Assembly: GCA_007258455.2 (NCBI GenBank)
Contig: VDFB02252616.1
Location: forward strand, 125,756,107-125,820,106
Direction: 5' to 3'
Length of the DNA: 64,000 bases
From: Sequoia sempervirens
Taxonomy: Eukaryota > Streptophyta > Pinopsida > Cupressales > Cupressaceae
Shown here: positions 1-10,700 of the stretch, in pieces
Position numbering within the stretch: position 1 is the stretch's first letter
How the letters are laid out: every line of letters starts with the position of its first letter
The notes under the pieces: generated by a model
Seen by the model: only the letters and a program-made list of their open reading frames with translations
The model's database searches: none
Told to the model about the DNA's origin: nothing
Made by a program: the position numbers and the translations under genes

Positions 1-393
1 CTCAATCTTGACCATCTATTTTCTTAGGGATTTCCAAAATCTCTATAAATACCCCTTCTTTTCTCTCATTTTGGAGAGATAATGCATTGTAGCCAAACTC
101 TTGCAAAATTTTCTTAGAATCCATATTTAGCCATTTTCATGCTTGCACCCACTTGCATCCATCTTCACATCATCATCTAGCTTGCATCTCTTTCCATCCA
201 ATGAGTATACAACACCAAAGATCGAAGGGCCCACCAAATGATCAATTCGAGACAAGGTATAAGGTTTCATTTGTCATCTTTATTTTGTGTTGAATCCAAC
301 TAAGCTAATCTTGAGGTGTAGGTTGTATTTAGTGTTATTTTGCACTCTTTTGTTTGATGCTCATATTCTAGCACATAGATTTGACCTATCACA
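1..393. other. AT-rich sequence, nothing recognised
   Basis: No coding similarity, structured repeat or RNA gene is recognisable. The first long homology to the rest of the window begins near 394, where the COG1-related repeat starts. Confidence 0.4.
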
Positions 394-614
394 GTTGCAA
401 GCCACAATTTTAATGTTGTATGCTTGCTTTGTCTCTTGTGGTTTTTTGTTCCATGGTTTCAAGGCTTACCATTTATTAGTTTGTGATTTGTAGGGTTGGG
501 AAGAAACTGAATTTAAACAAGAGCATGAGGGTGGAGGTCAACTAGAGTTAAGGTTGGTAAATGCCTTGAAGCCATAGTTACAACTTTGGAAAGTTACAAA
601 GATCTTGAAAACCA
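394..614 (+). pseudogene. COG1: COG1 pseudogene, copy 1 (intron end, short exon, chimeric junction)
   Basis: Positions 394-493 match 3192-3290 and end in an acceptor-like TTTGTAG. The exon that follows reads GWEETEFKQEHEGG, the form expected for the plant COG1 exon that comes after the TTPLK segment. At about 552 the exon is cut and joined, through the string GGTTGGTAAAT, to a piece whose normal context is 1708-1775. The same chimera occurs at 3291-3415, so this is the end of one unit of a tandem duplication. COG1 is a subunit of the conserved oligomeric Golgi tethering complex. This fragment cannot be functional. The gene identity comes from remembered family motifs, not from a search. Confidence 0.6.
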
Positions 615-748
615 ATCCCAATCTTCTAACTACACTTGTATTCATGTTGGGTTCTTTTAAAAAAAAATTGATTGATTTTGAAACACCCATTCATCTCTAT
701 TTGGTTCCAAACAAAATTTTCCATATCATCTGAAACAATGAAGGGTTA

Positions 749-1107
749 TATTGGCTGGATGCATCTTCTAGTTCTAGTGATGCATCAATGGTTCTATTTT
801 TTCATCGGCGTGAGGATCTTCTATCGGTGGGATGAGGTCTCTTGTTACCACAATGCTTCGATGGGGATGTCATCAATTGAACGATTCTATTTTTTCATTA
901 ATGTGGGGATATCCTATCAGTGGGATGAGGTATCTTATTCCCACGATGGTCTGATGGGGATATCATCAATGGAGTTCCACCAATGACATCCCCATCAGAC
1001 CATCGTGGGAACAGGAGACCTCATCCCGCCGATAGGAAATCCTCACACTGATGAAAAAATAGAATCGTCAATGCATCGCAAGAACTAGAAGACATGTCCA
1101 ACCAATA
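749..1107. mobile_element. Foldback / MITE-like inverted-repeat element
   Basis: The left end (TATTGGCTGGATGCATCTTC) is the imperfect reverse complement of the right end (GAAGACATGTCCAACCAATA). Pairing continues inwards through the TTCTATTTTTTCAT block for over 100 bp per arm. The left side carries the arm twice, at about 792-872 and 882-965, and the right arm lies at about 985-1107. The transcript would fold into a long hairpin. It lies between two COG1-related blocks, probably in a former intron. No transposase is encoded and no clear target duplication is visible. The 104-codon reading frame at 672-986 is a by-product of the repeat. Confidence 0.7.
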
Positions 1108-1227
1108 GACCAATAAGGTGGGCGTAGTTAGTTCCATTTTTTGTAATGTGGTAAGAGTCATATTGGTAATGCTATGTCAGGCTAGAAAACTGTTCTTGGA
1201 GGTTCTAAATGTTTTCCCCCTTTTTTA

Positions 1228-3348
1228 TAAGACTATGTTGGTAGTGCCACTTGAATAAGAGTTGTTTAGTGGGATTCCAAACCCAGACAATGAGGTGTAG
1301 TTGTGGAAATATCATAGAGAGAAGCTACGAGCTACCATGATGATTTTTCCAAGAAAATTTATATCAGAGTCTTGCTTAGCATGGCTTAAGAAATGTACAG
1401 ATGATATTCTCTCTACAGATAGGCTTGGGGGAAAGTATTTGATTGATCTTGTGAAAAGTGGCAAGGAACATATAGAGAATGAGACATTGATTAGAGAAAC
1501 ATTGGATAGTCTGGATGCATTTGAAGGGAGCTTGGAGTGGCTAAAAATGGTTTTTGGTTCAAATGTTGAGTTTCCATGCCAATGCACGTGTGAGATTGTT
1601 TTGAAGCACTCAAAGAGTCTGTGGGATGAAATTTTTGAAAGCCTATTTTTTAGTAGGATGAAACAAATAATAGCTGATGGATTTATAGATCTACATGAGA
1701 TAGTTATGGTTGGTAAATTCCTTGAAACCATAGTTACATCTCTAGCAAGTTACAAAGATGTTGAAACCCATTTGCACAAATTAACTAAAAGTGAGGGTAC
1801 CTAAAAATTGTTAATTTACCTATGTTAAGTTTTAGATTTATGATGACAAATGATGAAGACTGGTTTGGTTTCCTTACCACTTATTTTGGAATTGAGGTTA
1901 TTCAAATAAAAGACACCATAGATGAGGGGTCCAAGAATATTCTGTAAGACCTAAGTTTTCTTCATGCACATAAATCTCCTTCAGGGATAAATGATTTAGC
2001 ACCTTATTTGCAAGAGCAATGCTTCCATTTTATCTCAACATTGATTATTGAGATTGAAGAACATCTTGCACATATTTCAGAAGCTCTCTATCAAGAAAGG
2101 AAAAATGAGGAGATTCTAGAAAAAATGAACAATGAGACACTAGAACCGACAGTTATAGTGGAAAGGGAACTTTTCTTAGGAAGGCTTTTAGTTGCTCTTC
2201 ATTTTCATTCAACTTCCCTTCCACTAGTTCTTGGCTCATCTCATCTCTGGTTTGTCAAGAACAAAAATTTAGTTTGAGGGAAAGGATCTTTGACTTTCAA
2301 ATATTCTAGTACTGATTTTAATTACCCTCTTCTAGATAGTTCTGGAAGACAAATACTAATGAGAGGGGTTGGTTTGAAGCCTGGATCATAGGATAAAAAT
2401 AATAGCACCAAATTGAATAAACTGAGAAGAACTATGCACAATCTTTGTATCAAAGCTCATAGCATGTGGATATTGTGGATAAATGAAGAGCTTTTAGGCA
2501 TTCTCACAAGAGATCTAAGGGAGGATGATTCTTTATCCATGACAACTCCTTTGAAAGCCTATATTCTCATTTGTATTGCATATTTTGTTTGTTGTGGCTT
2601 ATGGAGTTGGTTTCATTCCCATGATTCATCTAATCACTTATCTCTTCTTGTAGTTTTCATGAGATTTCTTCTAGTTTTGGTTTAATACATCATGGTTTAT
2701 ATCTGGATATATTAATAACTAAATGAGAATAAAGCACCTAGAGTAAAGAGCTACATTTGATTCTTTCAGTCACTTTAAACTCTTTATTGCCCAATAAATG
2801 GAAAAGACTAGCATGTTCCCTTTCAACCCTTCTAGTTCATATTAATCATAGAGATGTAATCTGTAAGTATGCAAAAAAGTATCAAAGGGGATCCAAAAAG
2901 TTAGAGATTTTCATAGGTCCTATGAATCAGCTCTTGTTGTTTCTATATGAAAATATTGTTGTTTGTTTTCTATTTATAATATCTATTGGCATCATTTGAG
3001 AACTCCTATTTTTGGGAATTCAATAAGAGTTCTCAAACAAAGTAGGATGAAATCTACTGTACAACTGAACATTTAAATGGAATTTGAAGCATTATTTTAA
3101 TTAATTTTTAATTTTCTTCCTTAAGGAAACCTCATAAAATACCCTTTTCTGGTTTTATATCAAACTGCCTATTCCTTCTTTTCTTTTACTATTGCAAGTC
3201 ACAATTTTAATGTTGTATGCTTGCTCCATCTCTTGTAGTTTTTTGTTCCATGATTGCAAGGCTTACCATTTATTAGTCTATGATTTGTAGGGTTGCGAAG
3301 AAACTAAATTTAAACAAGAGCATGAGGGTGGAGGTCAACTAGAGTTAA
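1228..3348 (+). pseudogene. COG1: COG1 pseudogene, copy 2 (longest)
   Basis: COG1 is the lobe-A subunit of the COG complex, which tethers retrograde Golgi vesicles. In reading order I see LWKYHREKLRAT (from 1301), YLIDLVKSGKEH, LIRETLDS, EGSLEWLKMVFG and LWDEIFESLF. From about 1850 comes EDWFGFLTTYFG, then INDLAPYLQEQC (from 1985), VIVERELFLGRLL, LCIKAHSMWI and DDSLSMTTPLK (ending near 2560). An intron-like stretch of about 730 bp follows, then the GWEET-type exon at 3291-3348. Breaks include TAG at 1298-1300 and TAA at 1945-1947, frame changes around 1800 and 2340, and a missing stretch of protein after 1800. TTG at 1301 is not a start; the exon reads through from about 1228. Confidence in the family is good from several collinear motifs, but a protein search is still wanted. 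Confidence 0.72.
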
Positions 3349-3831
3349 GGTTGGTAAATTACTTGAAGCCATAGTTACATCTCTAGAAAGTTACAAAGAT
3401 GTTGAAACCCATTTGCACCTTATTTGCAAGATAAATGCTTCTATTTTATCTCAACATTGATTGTTGAGATTGAAGAATATCTTGCACATCTTTCAAAATC
3501 TCTCTATCAAGAAATGAAAAATAAGGAGATTCCAGAGAAAATGAACAAGGACACACTAGAACTGATAGTTATAGTGGAAAGGGAACTTTTCTTAGGAAGG
3601 CTTTTAGTTGCTCTTAGTTTTCATTCAACTTCCCTTCCACTAGTTCTTGGCTTGTCTCATCTTTGGTTTGTCAAGAACAAAGCTTCAGTTTGAGGGAAAG
3701 GATATTCAACTTTCAGATATTCTAGTATTGATTTTGATTACCCTCTTCTAGACAGTTCTGGAAGACAAATACTAATGAGAGGGGTTGGTTTGAAGCCTAA
3801 ATCATAGGATAAAAATAATAGCACCAAATTG
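3349..3831 (+). pseudogene. COG1: COG1 pseudogene, copy 3, left half (split by retrotransposon)
   Basis: This is the third tandem unit. It begins at the GGTTGGTAAAT junction and follows the same order as copy 2. It lacks the 225 bp that lie between two GCAC tetramers in copy 2 (1774 and 1999), so two parts of the protein are fused at 3415-3418. The reading frame 3424-3693 parallels 2008-2277 (VIVERELFLGRLL, LVLG, LWFVKNK). The copy is interrupted at 3831 by a chromovirus and resumes at 17041. Confidence 0.7.
3827..3831. repeat. Target site duplication AATTG (left)
   Basis: AATTG at 3827-3831 is repeated at 17041-17045, directly outside the two TG...CA-bounded LTRs. Copy 2 of the COG1 array carries the same site uninterrupted near 2411-2415, which confirms the insertion point. 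Confidence 0.93.
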
Positions 3832-4540
3832 TGATGAGGGCGCAGCCCAAGACTTAGAAAATAACCCACAAACAAGAGAATAATTTTAGTATTTAGAAAA
3901 TGGAGCTTCTTACATGTAGAGGATCTCAAATCCCCAAGTTCTACAACACATGAAAGTTACAGAAAGCTACAGAATCACCCTTTCGCAATATGCTAGCTTG
4001 TCCCCAAAAAGTTACCCAAAAATTAGAAACCCACCTATAAATAGAGCGCCTCTTTAGTTTGGAGCCAAAACAACATTAAAATTTGAGTTTAGGCGGTTTG
4101 GCGCTGAAAAATTACAACTTGAAATTCAAATTTCAACACAACATTTGCAATTGTATCTTCTAGAAAGTGTGCCAACTTCCTAGGGCCATAACTTTTAATC
4201 TGGGACTTTGATTTGCCAACCGTTTGAACCGTTGGAAAGGTATCAAAGTCAATATTGCACTTAAAATCTGCTACGCCAATTTTAGCAAGTTTCAAGGCCG
4301 ATCCGGGAACTCTAAGTGCCTCAAATCTAACTCAGAAGATTTTCAGGTGCAAATCTGGGAAACTAAAACTGCAATATCTTTCAACCCATGAATAGAAAGT
4401 AAAAACCATAAATTTGGAATTTCATTATGACGAAAAGGGTATCCAAAAATGTAAAAACATCTAAAAACTGAGAAACTTGAAATTTAACTATTTTTGGGTG
4501 ATGCAAGATTTCCCTTACACCACTGGATGCTCCTGCATCA
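3832..4540 (-). repeat. Outer chromovirus 3' LTR
   Basis: It begins TGATGAGGGCG and ends TGCTCCTGCATCA on the plus strand, so TG...CA termini are intact. It aligns along its whole length with 16333-17040. An AT-rich TATA-like block lies near 4036-4043. Confidence 0.93.
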
Positions 4541-4604
4541 GACACCCAGGGTAATTTGAGAAGTGACCCGTCACGTCTCAGATGGTTTAGGAAAACCCAA
4601 CCAG

Positions 4605-4760
4605 TCAATCGCTACCTTAGATAGCTAGGATGAATCTTCCATAGGCCTTCATCTCCATTTCACCAGATATTCTTCATACTACCTATTTCTGGTACTCCTT
4701 CCCACATGACTATCCAAGATTGCTTCAATCTCCTCCCTTTCTGAAGTAGGTGCTAGAATG
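4605..4760 (-). pseudogene. Chromodomain of outer chromovirus
   Basis: After the integrase C-terminal region the minus strand reads EEIEAILDSHVGRSTRNR, a stop at about 4678, and then EEYLVKW. That is the beta-sheet core of a retrotransposon chromodomain (a conserved ILD...R...YLVKWKG-type pattern). Further stops follow near 4650 and 4630. Chromodomains on chromovirus integrases guide insertion to marked heterochromatin. This one is broken. Confidence 0.7.
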
Positions 4761-6150
4761 CCATACTGCTCTATTGCTGGTGCTTCCTCCATTCCACTTT
4801 CATGATACTCTGTCAAATCTGAAATGTTGAACACAAGGGAAATGTTGATTCCATCAGGTAACTCTACCTCATATGCATTCCCTGAATAATGCTTCTTCAA
4901 AATCTTATAGGAATCAAATTTCTTCATCTTCAATTTGTTATAGGTTCTCACGGGAAACTTTTCTTTCCTCAAGTGGACCATTACTTCATCACCAGTCTGA
5001 AACTCCTTATTCCTCCTTTTCTGATCTTCCTTAGCCTTATATTGCATATTCATCTTATTAATGTGTTCTTGTACCTTCTCATGTATATTCTTGATGTGCT
5101 CTACAAAATCTTCAGCTTCAACACTCATTTTCTTCTCTTCGTCCATCTTCCTCAATTTTGGAGCTATTCTGGGGCTACCTCCATACACAATCTGGAACGA
5201 TGATCTACCAATGCTTCTGTTGACAGAATTGTTGTAAGAAAATTCTACCTAGGCTAAGAGCAAGTCCCATCCCTTGGGTTTATCTCCTACCAAACATCTC
5301 AGTAGGTTACCCAGACTCCTTTTAACAACCTCTATCTACCCATCTGTTTGTGCATGGTGTGCAGAACTGAACTTCAACTCTGTCTTTAGCTTCTTCCACA
5401 AGGTCCTCCAAAAGTACCCCACAAATTTGGTGTCACAATCTGAAACAATACTCTTTACAAACCATGTAGCCTCACCACCTCTTTGAAGGACAAGTCAGCA
5501 ATGTGGACTACATCATGGGTCTTCTGACATGGAATGAAATGTGCCATCTTTGAAAACCTATCAACTACCAAAAAGACTAAATCATTCCCTCGTTGTGTCC
5601 TTAGAAAACCAAGAAAAAAGTCCATACTTATATCCTCCCATGGCCTCTCTGGTACAGGTAAGGGCTGATATAAGCTTGTATTCTGGCTCACTCCTTTAGC
5701 CATCTAACATGCCCTACTACTTTGTACAAACTTCTTCACATCCTGTGACAACTGAGGCCAATAATAATGTTCACTGATAATGGAAATGGTCTTATCCCAA
5801 CCAAAATGTCCTGTCATTCCTCCACTATGCTTCTCCTTTATCAGGTTCTCCCTCATGGAACCCCTCTGGATACACAATTGACTTCCCTTAAATAACATGC
5901 CATCCTGGATTATAAAATCCAGCCACCTTGTCCTATCCATTGTAATAGATTCCTTGCAAGCTTTCCAAGCCTCTGCGAAATTAGGATCTTCTGTGTATAG
6001 TGTCTTAAGTTCATTGAACCCAACCACTTCAATCTGCATCTTTGTCATCAATGTATGCCTCCTACTTAAGGCATTTGCAACCCTATTTGACTTCCCACTC
6101 CTATGTTGCAAAACAAAGGTATAACTCTGCAAAAACTCTACCCATTTCAT
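4679..6150 (-). pseudogene. Integrase of outer chromovirus
   Basis: Minus-strand frames 6150-5704, 5703-5455 and 5188-4679 carry integrase in order. The HHCC zinc region (GHFGWDKT, YYWPQLSQDV) has one cysteine of the pair replaced, since the sequence reads VQSSRAC. The core starts at [13 protein letters not shown] with the first catalytic Asp, followed by [14 protein letters not shown]. The core then shifts frame near 5455: the second Asp (SDCDTKF) and the Glu segment are visible in another frame with a stop between them. The C-terminal segment (GDEVMVHLRKEKF, NAYEVELPDG, NISDLTEY) is open. It is not functional. Confidence 0.88.
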
Positions 6151-6480
6151 ATGCCTCTGATTTAATTTTCCTTGACTATTTAGGTACTACAAGGCCTGAT
6201 GATCAGTATATAGAAGAAATTCTTTCGGCAACAAATTATGTCTCCATTTCTTTAATGCTTGAACTATTGCATACAAATGTTGATCATATACATAATACTT
6301 TCTCTTGGAATCATTTAACTTTTCACTAAAATAGGCAATGGGCTTATCTTCTTGGCTCAACACTGCTCCAATGGCACAACCACTGACATCACAATCCACC
6401 TGAAACACCTTGTTGAAATCTGGGAGGGATAGAACAGGTTGCTATGTTACCTTTTGCTTCAACAGTTCAAAACTCTTTGA
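6151..6480 (-). pseudogene. RNase H of outer chromovirus (left side of nested insertion)
   Basis: The minus strand reads [42 protein letters not shown] and LLYTDHQAL, the usual Ty3/gypsy RNase H. The connection-region residues SKSFELLKQKV lie upstream at about 6435-6480. A TAG stop lies near 6440 and others near 6186. The reading breaks at about 6477, where the nested element begins. About 30 residues expected between this point and the RT end at 13700 are missing. Confidence 0.85.
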
Positions 6481-7561
6481 ATCTTACTATTTCTTTTTGG
6501 TAGAATGTATTGGTAGTCTTATACAAGCTTAGTGTACCATTATTTTGCTTTGGTAGATTATTTCCATCTGTAGATTGTAAATACTTTATTTTTTTGTCAT
6601 TTTCAGTCCTATAGCAAGCTATTTTTAATAATGGAGTCCTAGGGTGCCTTTCCACTATACAAATTATACAGCCTTTTGGGAAATGTGCCTAGGCTCTGTG
6701 CTTCTAAATATGGTAGTTGTAAATATGGTAGGTGTTAGGTTTTCTTTGGTTGCAGGAGCTAGAAGAAATGCCTTGCCCTAGGCAAGCCAGTTAAGAGCCC
6801 AGCTAGGAAAGGCTACAGTACAACAATTATAACTTGCAGGGGAGAAAATATTTTTGAAAAATTATTTTTGGAGAATTTAGGGGAAGGTCTTTTCCATGTA
6901 TGGTGATAAGGAAGAGAGCCCAAAAATCCATTTAGGAGGAGAAATTTTCACCAGTCCTAAAACTGTTTCTGAGCAGTTTAGAACCCTAGCTGCTTGACAA
7001 ATTTTGTGTTTGGACAGCACACGGCCTGAGCAAGACTAAAACCCTAGAAATATTGAAGGTGTAGATAGGGGAAACACACTACCTAAGTCAAGAACCTAAG
7101 TCCTTTGGTGGGTTTAGGAGGGAAAAGCAATTTTACTTCTGTTCAGAGGCTCAAAGGCTACTAGCTTTTCAAACCCTAGGAGAGCATCTCGTGAAAGTGA
7201 TGGCAAGATAGAAACTTGTGGTTGTCTAAGAACCCTAGACAAGCCATTTTGAATTCTTTGTAAACTTTTCTAACCCCTGTAAGAACCTAGAAGAAGGTTG
7301 AGTTTATTTGGTCTTTAGGAAGATTAAGGGCCAAAGGAGAATGAAGCATTGAACCAGGGATTGGTTTGGATGTTCAAAATTTGTCAAGATAGTGAGGTTG
7401 AAAGGAGAACCAAGGGAACTTAGACAAGGTAGAGTTCATATAGGTTAAGGTGGAACATCAATTTCACCAAGGAGGTCTATGACAAGGCCTAGCACAGGAA
7501 TCTTTGGTTACTTCCTGTAGCTTCTAAACAGTGTGATTGAGTTCTTGCAGCCTCCCTATTA
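6477..7561 (+). repeat. Inner chromovirus 5' LTR, missing its first ~398 bp
   Basis: Homology to the 3' LTR starts at TTGAATCTTACT (6477; 12615 in the 3' LTR) and runs to 7561. The last base pair is TA instead of CA because of one C-to-T change. Sequence matching the TGCAGGAGCACC start of the 3' LTR is absent. Confidence 0.9.
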
Positions 7562-7564
7562 GAT

Positions 7565-7576
7565 TGGTATCAGAGC
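7565..7576 (+). promoter_or_regulatory. Primer-binding site, tRNA-iMet type (inner)
   Basis: TGGTATCAGAGC starts three bases after the LTR end. It matches the 3' end of plant initiator tRNA-Met, the usual primer for chromoviruses. Confidence 0.92.
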
Positions 7577-7613
7577 AAGAAAAATATTTTGAAAAGAGGA
7601 ATATATGTCATAG

Positions 7614-8786
7614 GTGGAGTCAAGTGAATCTCCCATCATGGTGACAAATGCACAATTATCCAAGAGGGTTGAAGAACAAGAAGAAGACAACAAGTCTTTA
7701 AAAGAAAGAATAGAGCAACTTGAGAAAGCATTGAATAATGCGAGGTTGGAAGGCAAGGTTCCAAAGGAAGAAGAGGTTCTAGAGGAAGACAAGGTCCCTA
7801 AACCTAACACTATTTTGGAGGAGGAGCCTTTCTTGAAGGTATTGAAAGCCTTTAGTGGAAAAGGACTTGAGGGAGTACCATTATTTAGTGGGAAAATGGA
7901 ACCTGATTTGGTCATGGATTGGATAGAAGGTATGGAGAATCATTTTGAGTGTGATGGAGTTACTGAAGCTCAGAAGGTGAAGGTTGTTAAGTCAAGATTG
8001 AGAGGATCAGCCTTGACATGGTGGAAGTTTATTCAAACTAAAAGTGAGAAAGAATGCAAACAACCCATATCAACTTGGAAAGGAATGGTTGCTAAGGTAA
8101 AGGAAGCCTACATGCCAGATGACTATGAGATTTAGTTGCACAAGAAGAGGCAAAGTCTAAGGCAGAAAGACCAAGATGTAAACACTTATACTGAAGAGTT
8201 CCAAAATATTTGCTTGAGATCTAATGTAACAAAGGATGAGAGCCTAAAAGTGGCTAGGTATCTTAATGGCTTAAAATGGAATATCCAAGAAGAAATGGCT
8301 CTTTTGAGTCCTAAAACAGTACACCAATGTTATTAGTTGGCTATCAAGATTGAAGAAAGGAATAAGAGGAAGCAAGATCAGTCTTCCAAGGGTAGAGGCA
8401 AAGGTAGAGATCAAAGAGGACAGTGTGGTGGCTACCAAGGAAGAGGTAGTGACCAAAGAAACCAAGGAGAATCAAAGATCACCGAGCATGGAGGTGAAGA
8501 ATCCTCAAGAGGAGGATTTAACAGAGGAAGAGGACCTCAAGGAGGTTCAAATAGAGGAAGAGGAGCAGGTAGGAGCAACTCTTATTTTGCAAACATGAAG
8601 TGTTATCATTGTAACCAACTAGGTCACCCTACTTATAGATGTCCGGAGAAAGCATCATCTTCTAGCAATGAAAAGAGAGTGGCCTATGCACAAGAGGACA
8701 CTATGAGTCCTAAGGCATCTGAAATCAGTCACATAGAATCTAAGGTAGGAGAAAATTTGATGTTTAACAGAGTTCTGATCAGGTAG
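7614..8786 (+). pseudogene. Gag of inner chromovirus
   Basis: The first ATG is at 7614. An N-terminal acidic coiled coil (SKRVEEQEEDNKSLKERIEQ) is followed by the retrotransposon gag domain (PLFSGKMEPDLVMDWIEGME, LRGSALTWWKF). A basic RG/GQ-rich linker and one zinc knuckle, CYHCNQLGHPTYRC at 8601-8642, come next. In-frame TAG stops at 8133-8135, 8334-8336 and 8784-8786 sit where the context suggests CAG glutamine codons. Apart from these the frame is open, so decay is mainly point mutation. Gag would form the particle. Confidence 0.9.
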
Positions 8787-9300
8787 CTAGTAAAAGAGGA
8801 ACCTAAGCAAAGAAGAGCTCTTTTTAGAGTAAGGTTCAAGATACTTGGGAAAGTGTGAAAATTCATTGTAGATTTAGGTTCAATAGATAATATAATCTCA
8901 GAGGAGGTAGTAACTAAGCTGAAATTGGAGAAGTCACCTCATACTAACCCCTACAAAGTCACATGGCTGAATAAAGGGCAGAGTGTTTTAGTCAATGAGC
9001 AAGTAACAGTGGAATTTTCAATTGGAGGCTACAAAGATAAGTTGGTTTGTGATGTATTACACATGGATGCATGCCATCTACTATTGGGAAGACCATGGAA
9101 ATATGACAGAAGTTCCATTTATGATGGGAAAGAGAACACCATCTCATTCAAGAAGGATGGAAGAACCTTCAAACTGCAGTCATTGACAGAGGAAGATGAA
9201 GGACATTCAAAGGTGCCTAACATCATGTTGAGTAGTGGTAAGGAGTTCCTTAAGGACCTACACCAAGGAAATGAAGGATATGTGATCATGATACAGTCCA
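8787..9300 (+). pseudogene. Aspartic protease of inner chromovirus
   Basis: The region reads FIVDLGSIDNIISEEVV near 8859-8900, which is the protease active site with DSG changed to DLG. Later LLLGRPW at about 9084-9104 marks the C-terminal protease motif. A TGA stop precedes the active site near 8856. The sequence then runs into the linker before RT. Frame 8925-9491 covers the second half of the protease and the linker. Confidence 0.82.
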
Positions 9301-9349
9301 AAGAGGAAGAAAAGGCTGAAAAGATAGTCTTACCAGAAGCAATCCAAAA

Positions 9350-10340
9350 GTTGCTTGATAAGTACAAGAGCATAGTTAGTGATGGTACACCTGCAACTTT
9401 ACCTCCAAAGAGAGCTATAAGTCATCAAATTGACTTCATACCTGGAGCTTCATTACCTAACAAAGAAGCATACAAGCTTACACCTGAGTAGAACCAAGAG
9501 GTGGCTAGGCACGTGCAAGAGTTATTGGATCAAGTTTTGATTCAAAAGAGCATCATCCCTTGTGTAGTACCAGTGGTATTAGCAACAAAGAAAGGTGGTA
9601 AGTGGAGACTTTGTACTGATTCTAGAGCAATAAATAGAATCACAATTAGGTATAGGTTCCCTATTCCTAGAATAGAAGATTTAATGGATTGCCTTGGAGG
9701 AGCACAGTATTTCACCAAGTTGGACCTCAAGAGTGGTTACGATCAAATCAAGATTAAGGATGGAGATGAGTGGAAGACAACTTTGAAGACAAATGATGGC
9801 TTATATGAGTGGAAAGTGATGCCATTTGGCCTCTCAAATGCCCCTAGCACATTCATGAGACTAATGAATGTAGTGCTTAAGGATTTCATAGGAATCTTTG
9901 TGGTAGTATACCTAGATGACATACTGATTTTTAGTAAGATAGTAGAAGAACATTTGAAGCATGTGGAGATGGTTCTTAAAAGGTTGCAAGAAGAGAAGTT
10001 GGCAATCAATCTAGAGAAGTGTGAGTTCTTCAAGCAGGAACTTGTGTACTTGGGTTTTGTAGTTTCTCAAGGAACATTAAAGATGGATCCAAGCAAGGTG
10101 GAAGCCATCCTAAATTGGCCCACACCAACCATAGCAATAGAGGTAAGAAGTTTTCATGGTTTGGCTCAGTTCTATAGAAAATTCATAAGGAATTTTAGTG
10201 GTATATGTGCACCAGTCCTAGATACCATTAAAGGTGGTCTGAAAACAAAGTTTAAGTGGACTCAAGAGGCTGATAAAGGGTTTGAGAAACTAAAACAAGA
10301 AGTGGCAACTCAACCAATTCTGTTATTGCCTAGTTCATAG
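9350..10340 (+). pseudogene. Reverse transcriptase of inner chromovirus
   Basis: After a TAG stop at 9489-9491 (CAG expected) the frame is open to 10340. Motifs in order are [72 protein letters not shown] (active site, YLDD at about 9907-9920), YLGFVVS, and [19 protein letters not shown] of the connection region. The YLDD aspartates are intact. A frameshift or stop at 10340 cuts it from RNase H. Confidence 0.92.
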
Positions 10341-10700
10341 TTGAGTGTGATGCAAGTGGAGTAGCTGTAGGAGAAGTACTTAGTCAAGAAGGTAGGCCTG
10401 TAGCCTTCTTTAGTGAAAAGGTCAATGAAGCCAAGCAAAATTACTCTACTTATGATCTAGAATTATATGCTTTAGTGCAGTCCCTAAGGAAGTGGAGGCA
10501 TTATTTGTTACCCAAAGAGTTTGTGGTTTTTACTAATAACCAGGCTCTTAGTTATATCAACACCCAAGAAAAACTAAGTAATATGCATTTGAAATGGATG
10601 GAATACATCCAAGCATTTACATTTACTATCAAGCACAAGAAAGGGAAAATGAACAAGGTGCCAGATGCATTAAGCAAAAGAATGCTGATAGTGTAGGAAA
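10341..10700 (+). pseudogene. RNase H of inner chromovirus
   Basis: The first half (DASGVAVG- and FFSEKVNEAK-like sequence) is readable only after a frame change at about 10340. The second half, 10475-10696, reads LRKWRHYLLPKEFVVFTNNQALSY and ends KVPDALSKR. The position after RT is normal for Ty3/gypsy. Confidence 0.82.

Noticed and set aside
1312..1731. 139-codon minus-strand frame
   Set aside because: It is the antisense shadow of the COG1-like exon, whose plus-strand reading has recognisable motifs.
3832..4540. Plus-strand TATAAATA in the outer LTR as an antisense promoter
   Set aside because: The motif is there (also in the Tat-like LTRs), but its complement TATTTATA can equally serve the sense direction. 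AT-rich DNA makes the observation weak.
8350..8598. 82-codon Glu/Lys-rich frame
   Set aside because: Shifted-frame shadow of the RG-rich linker of the inner chromovirus Gag.
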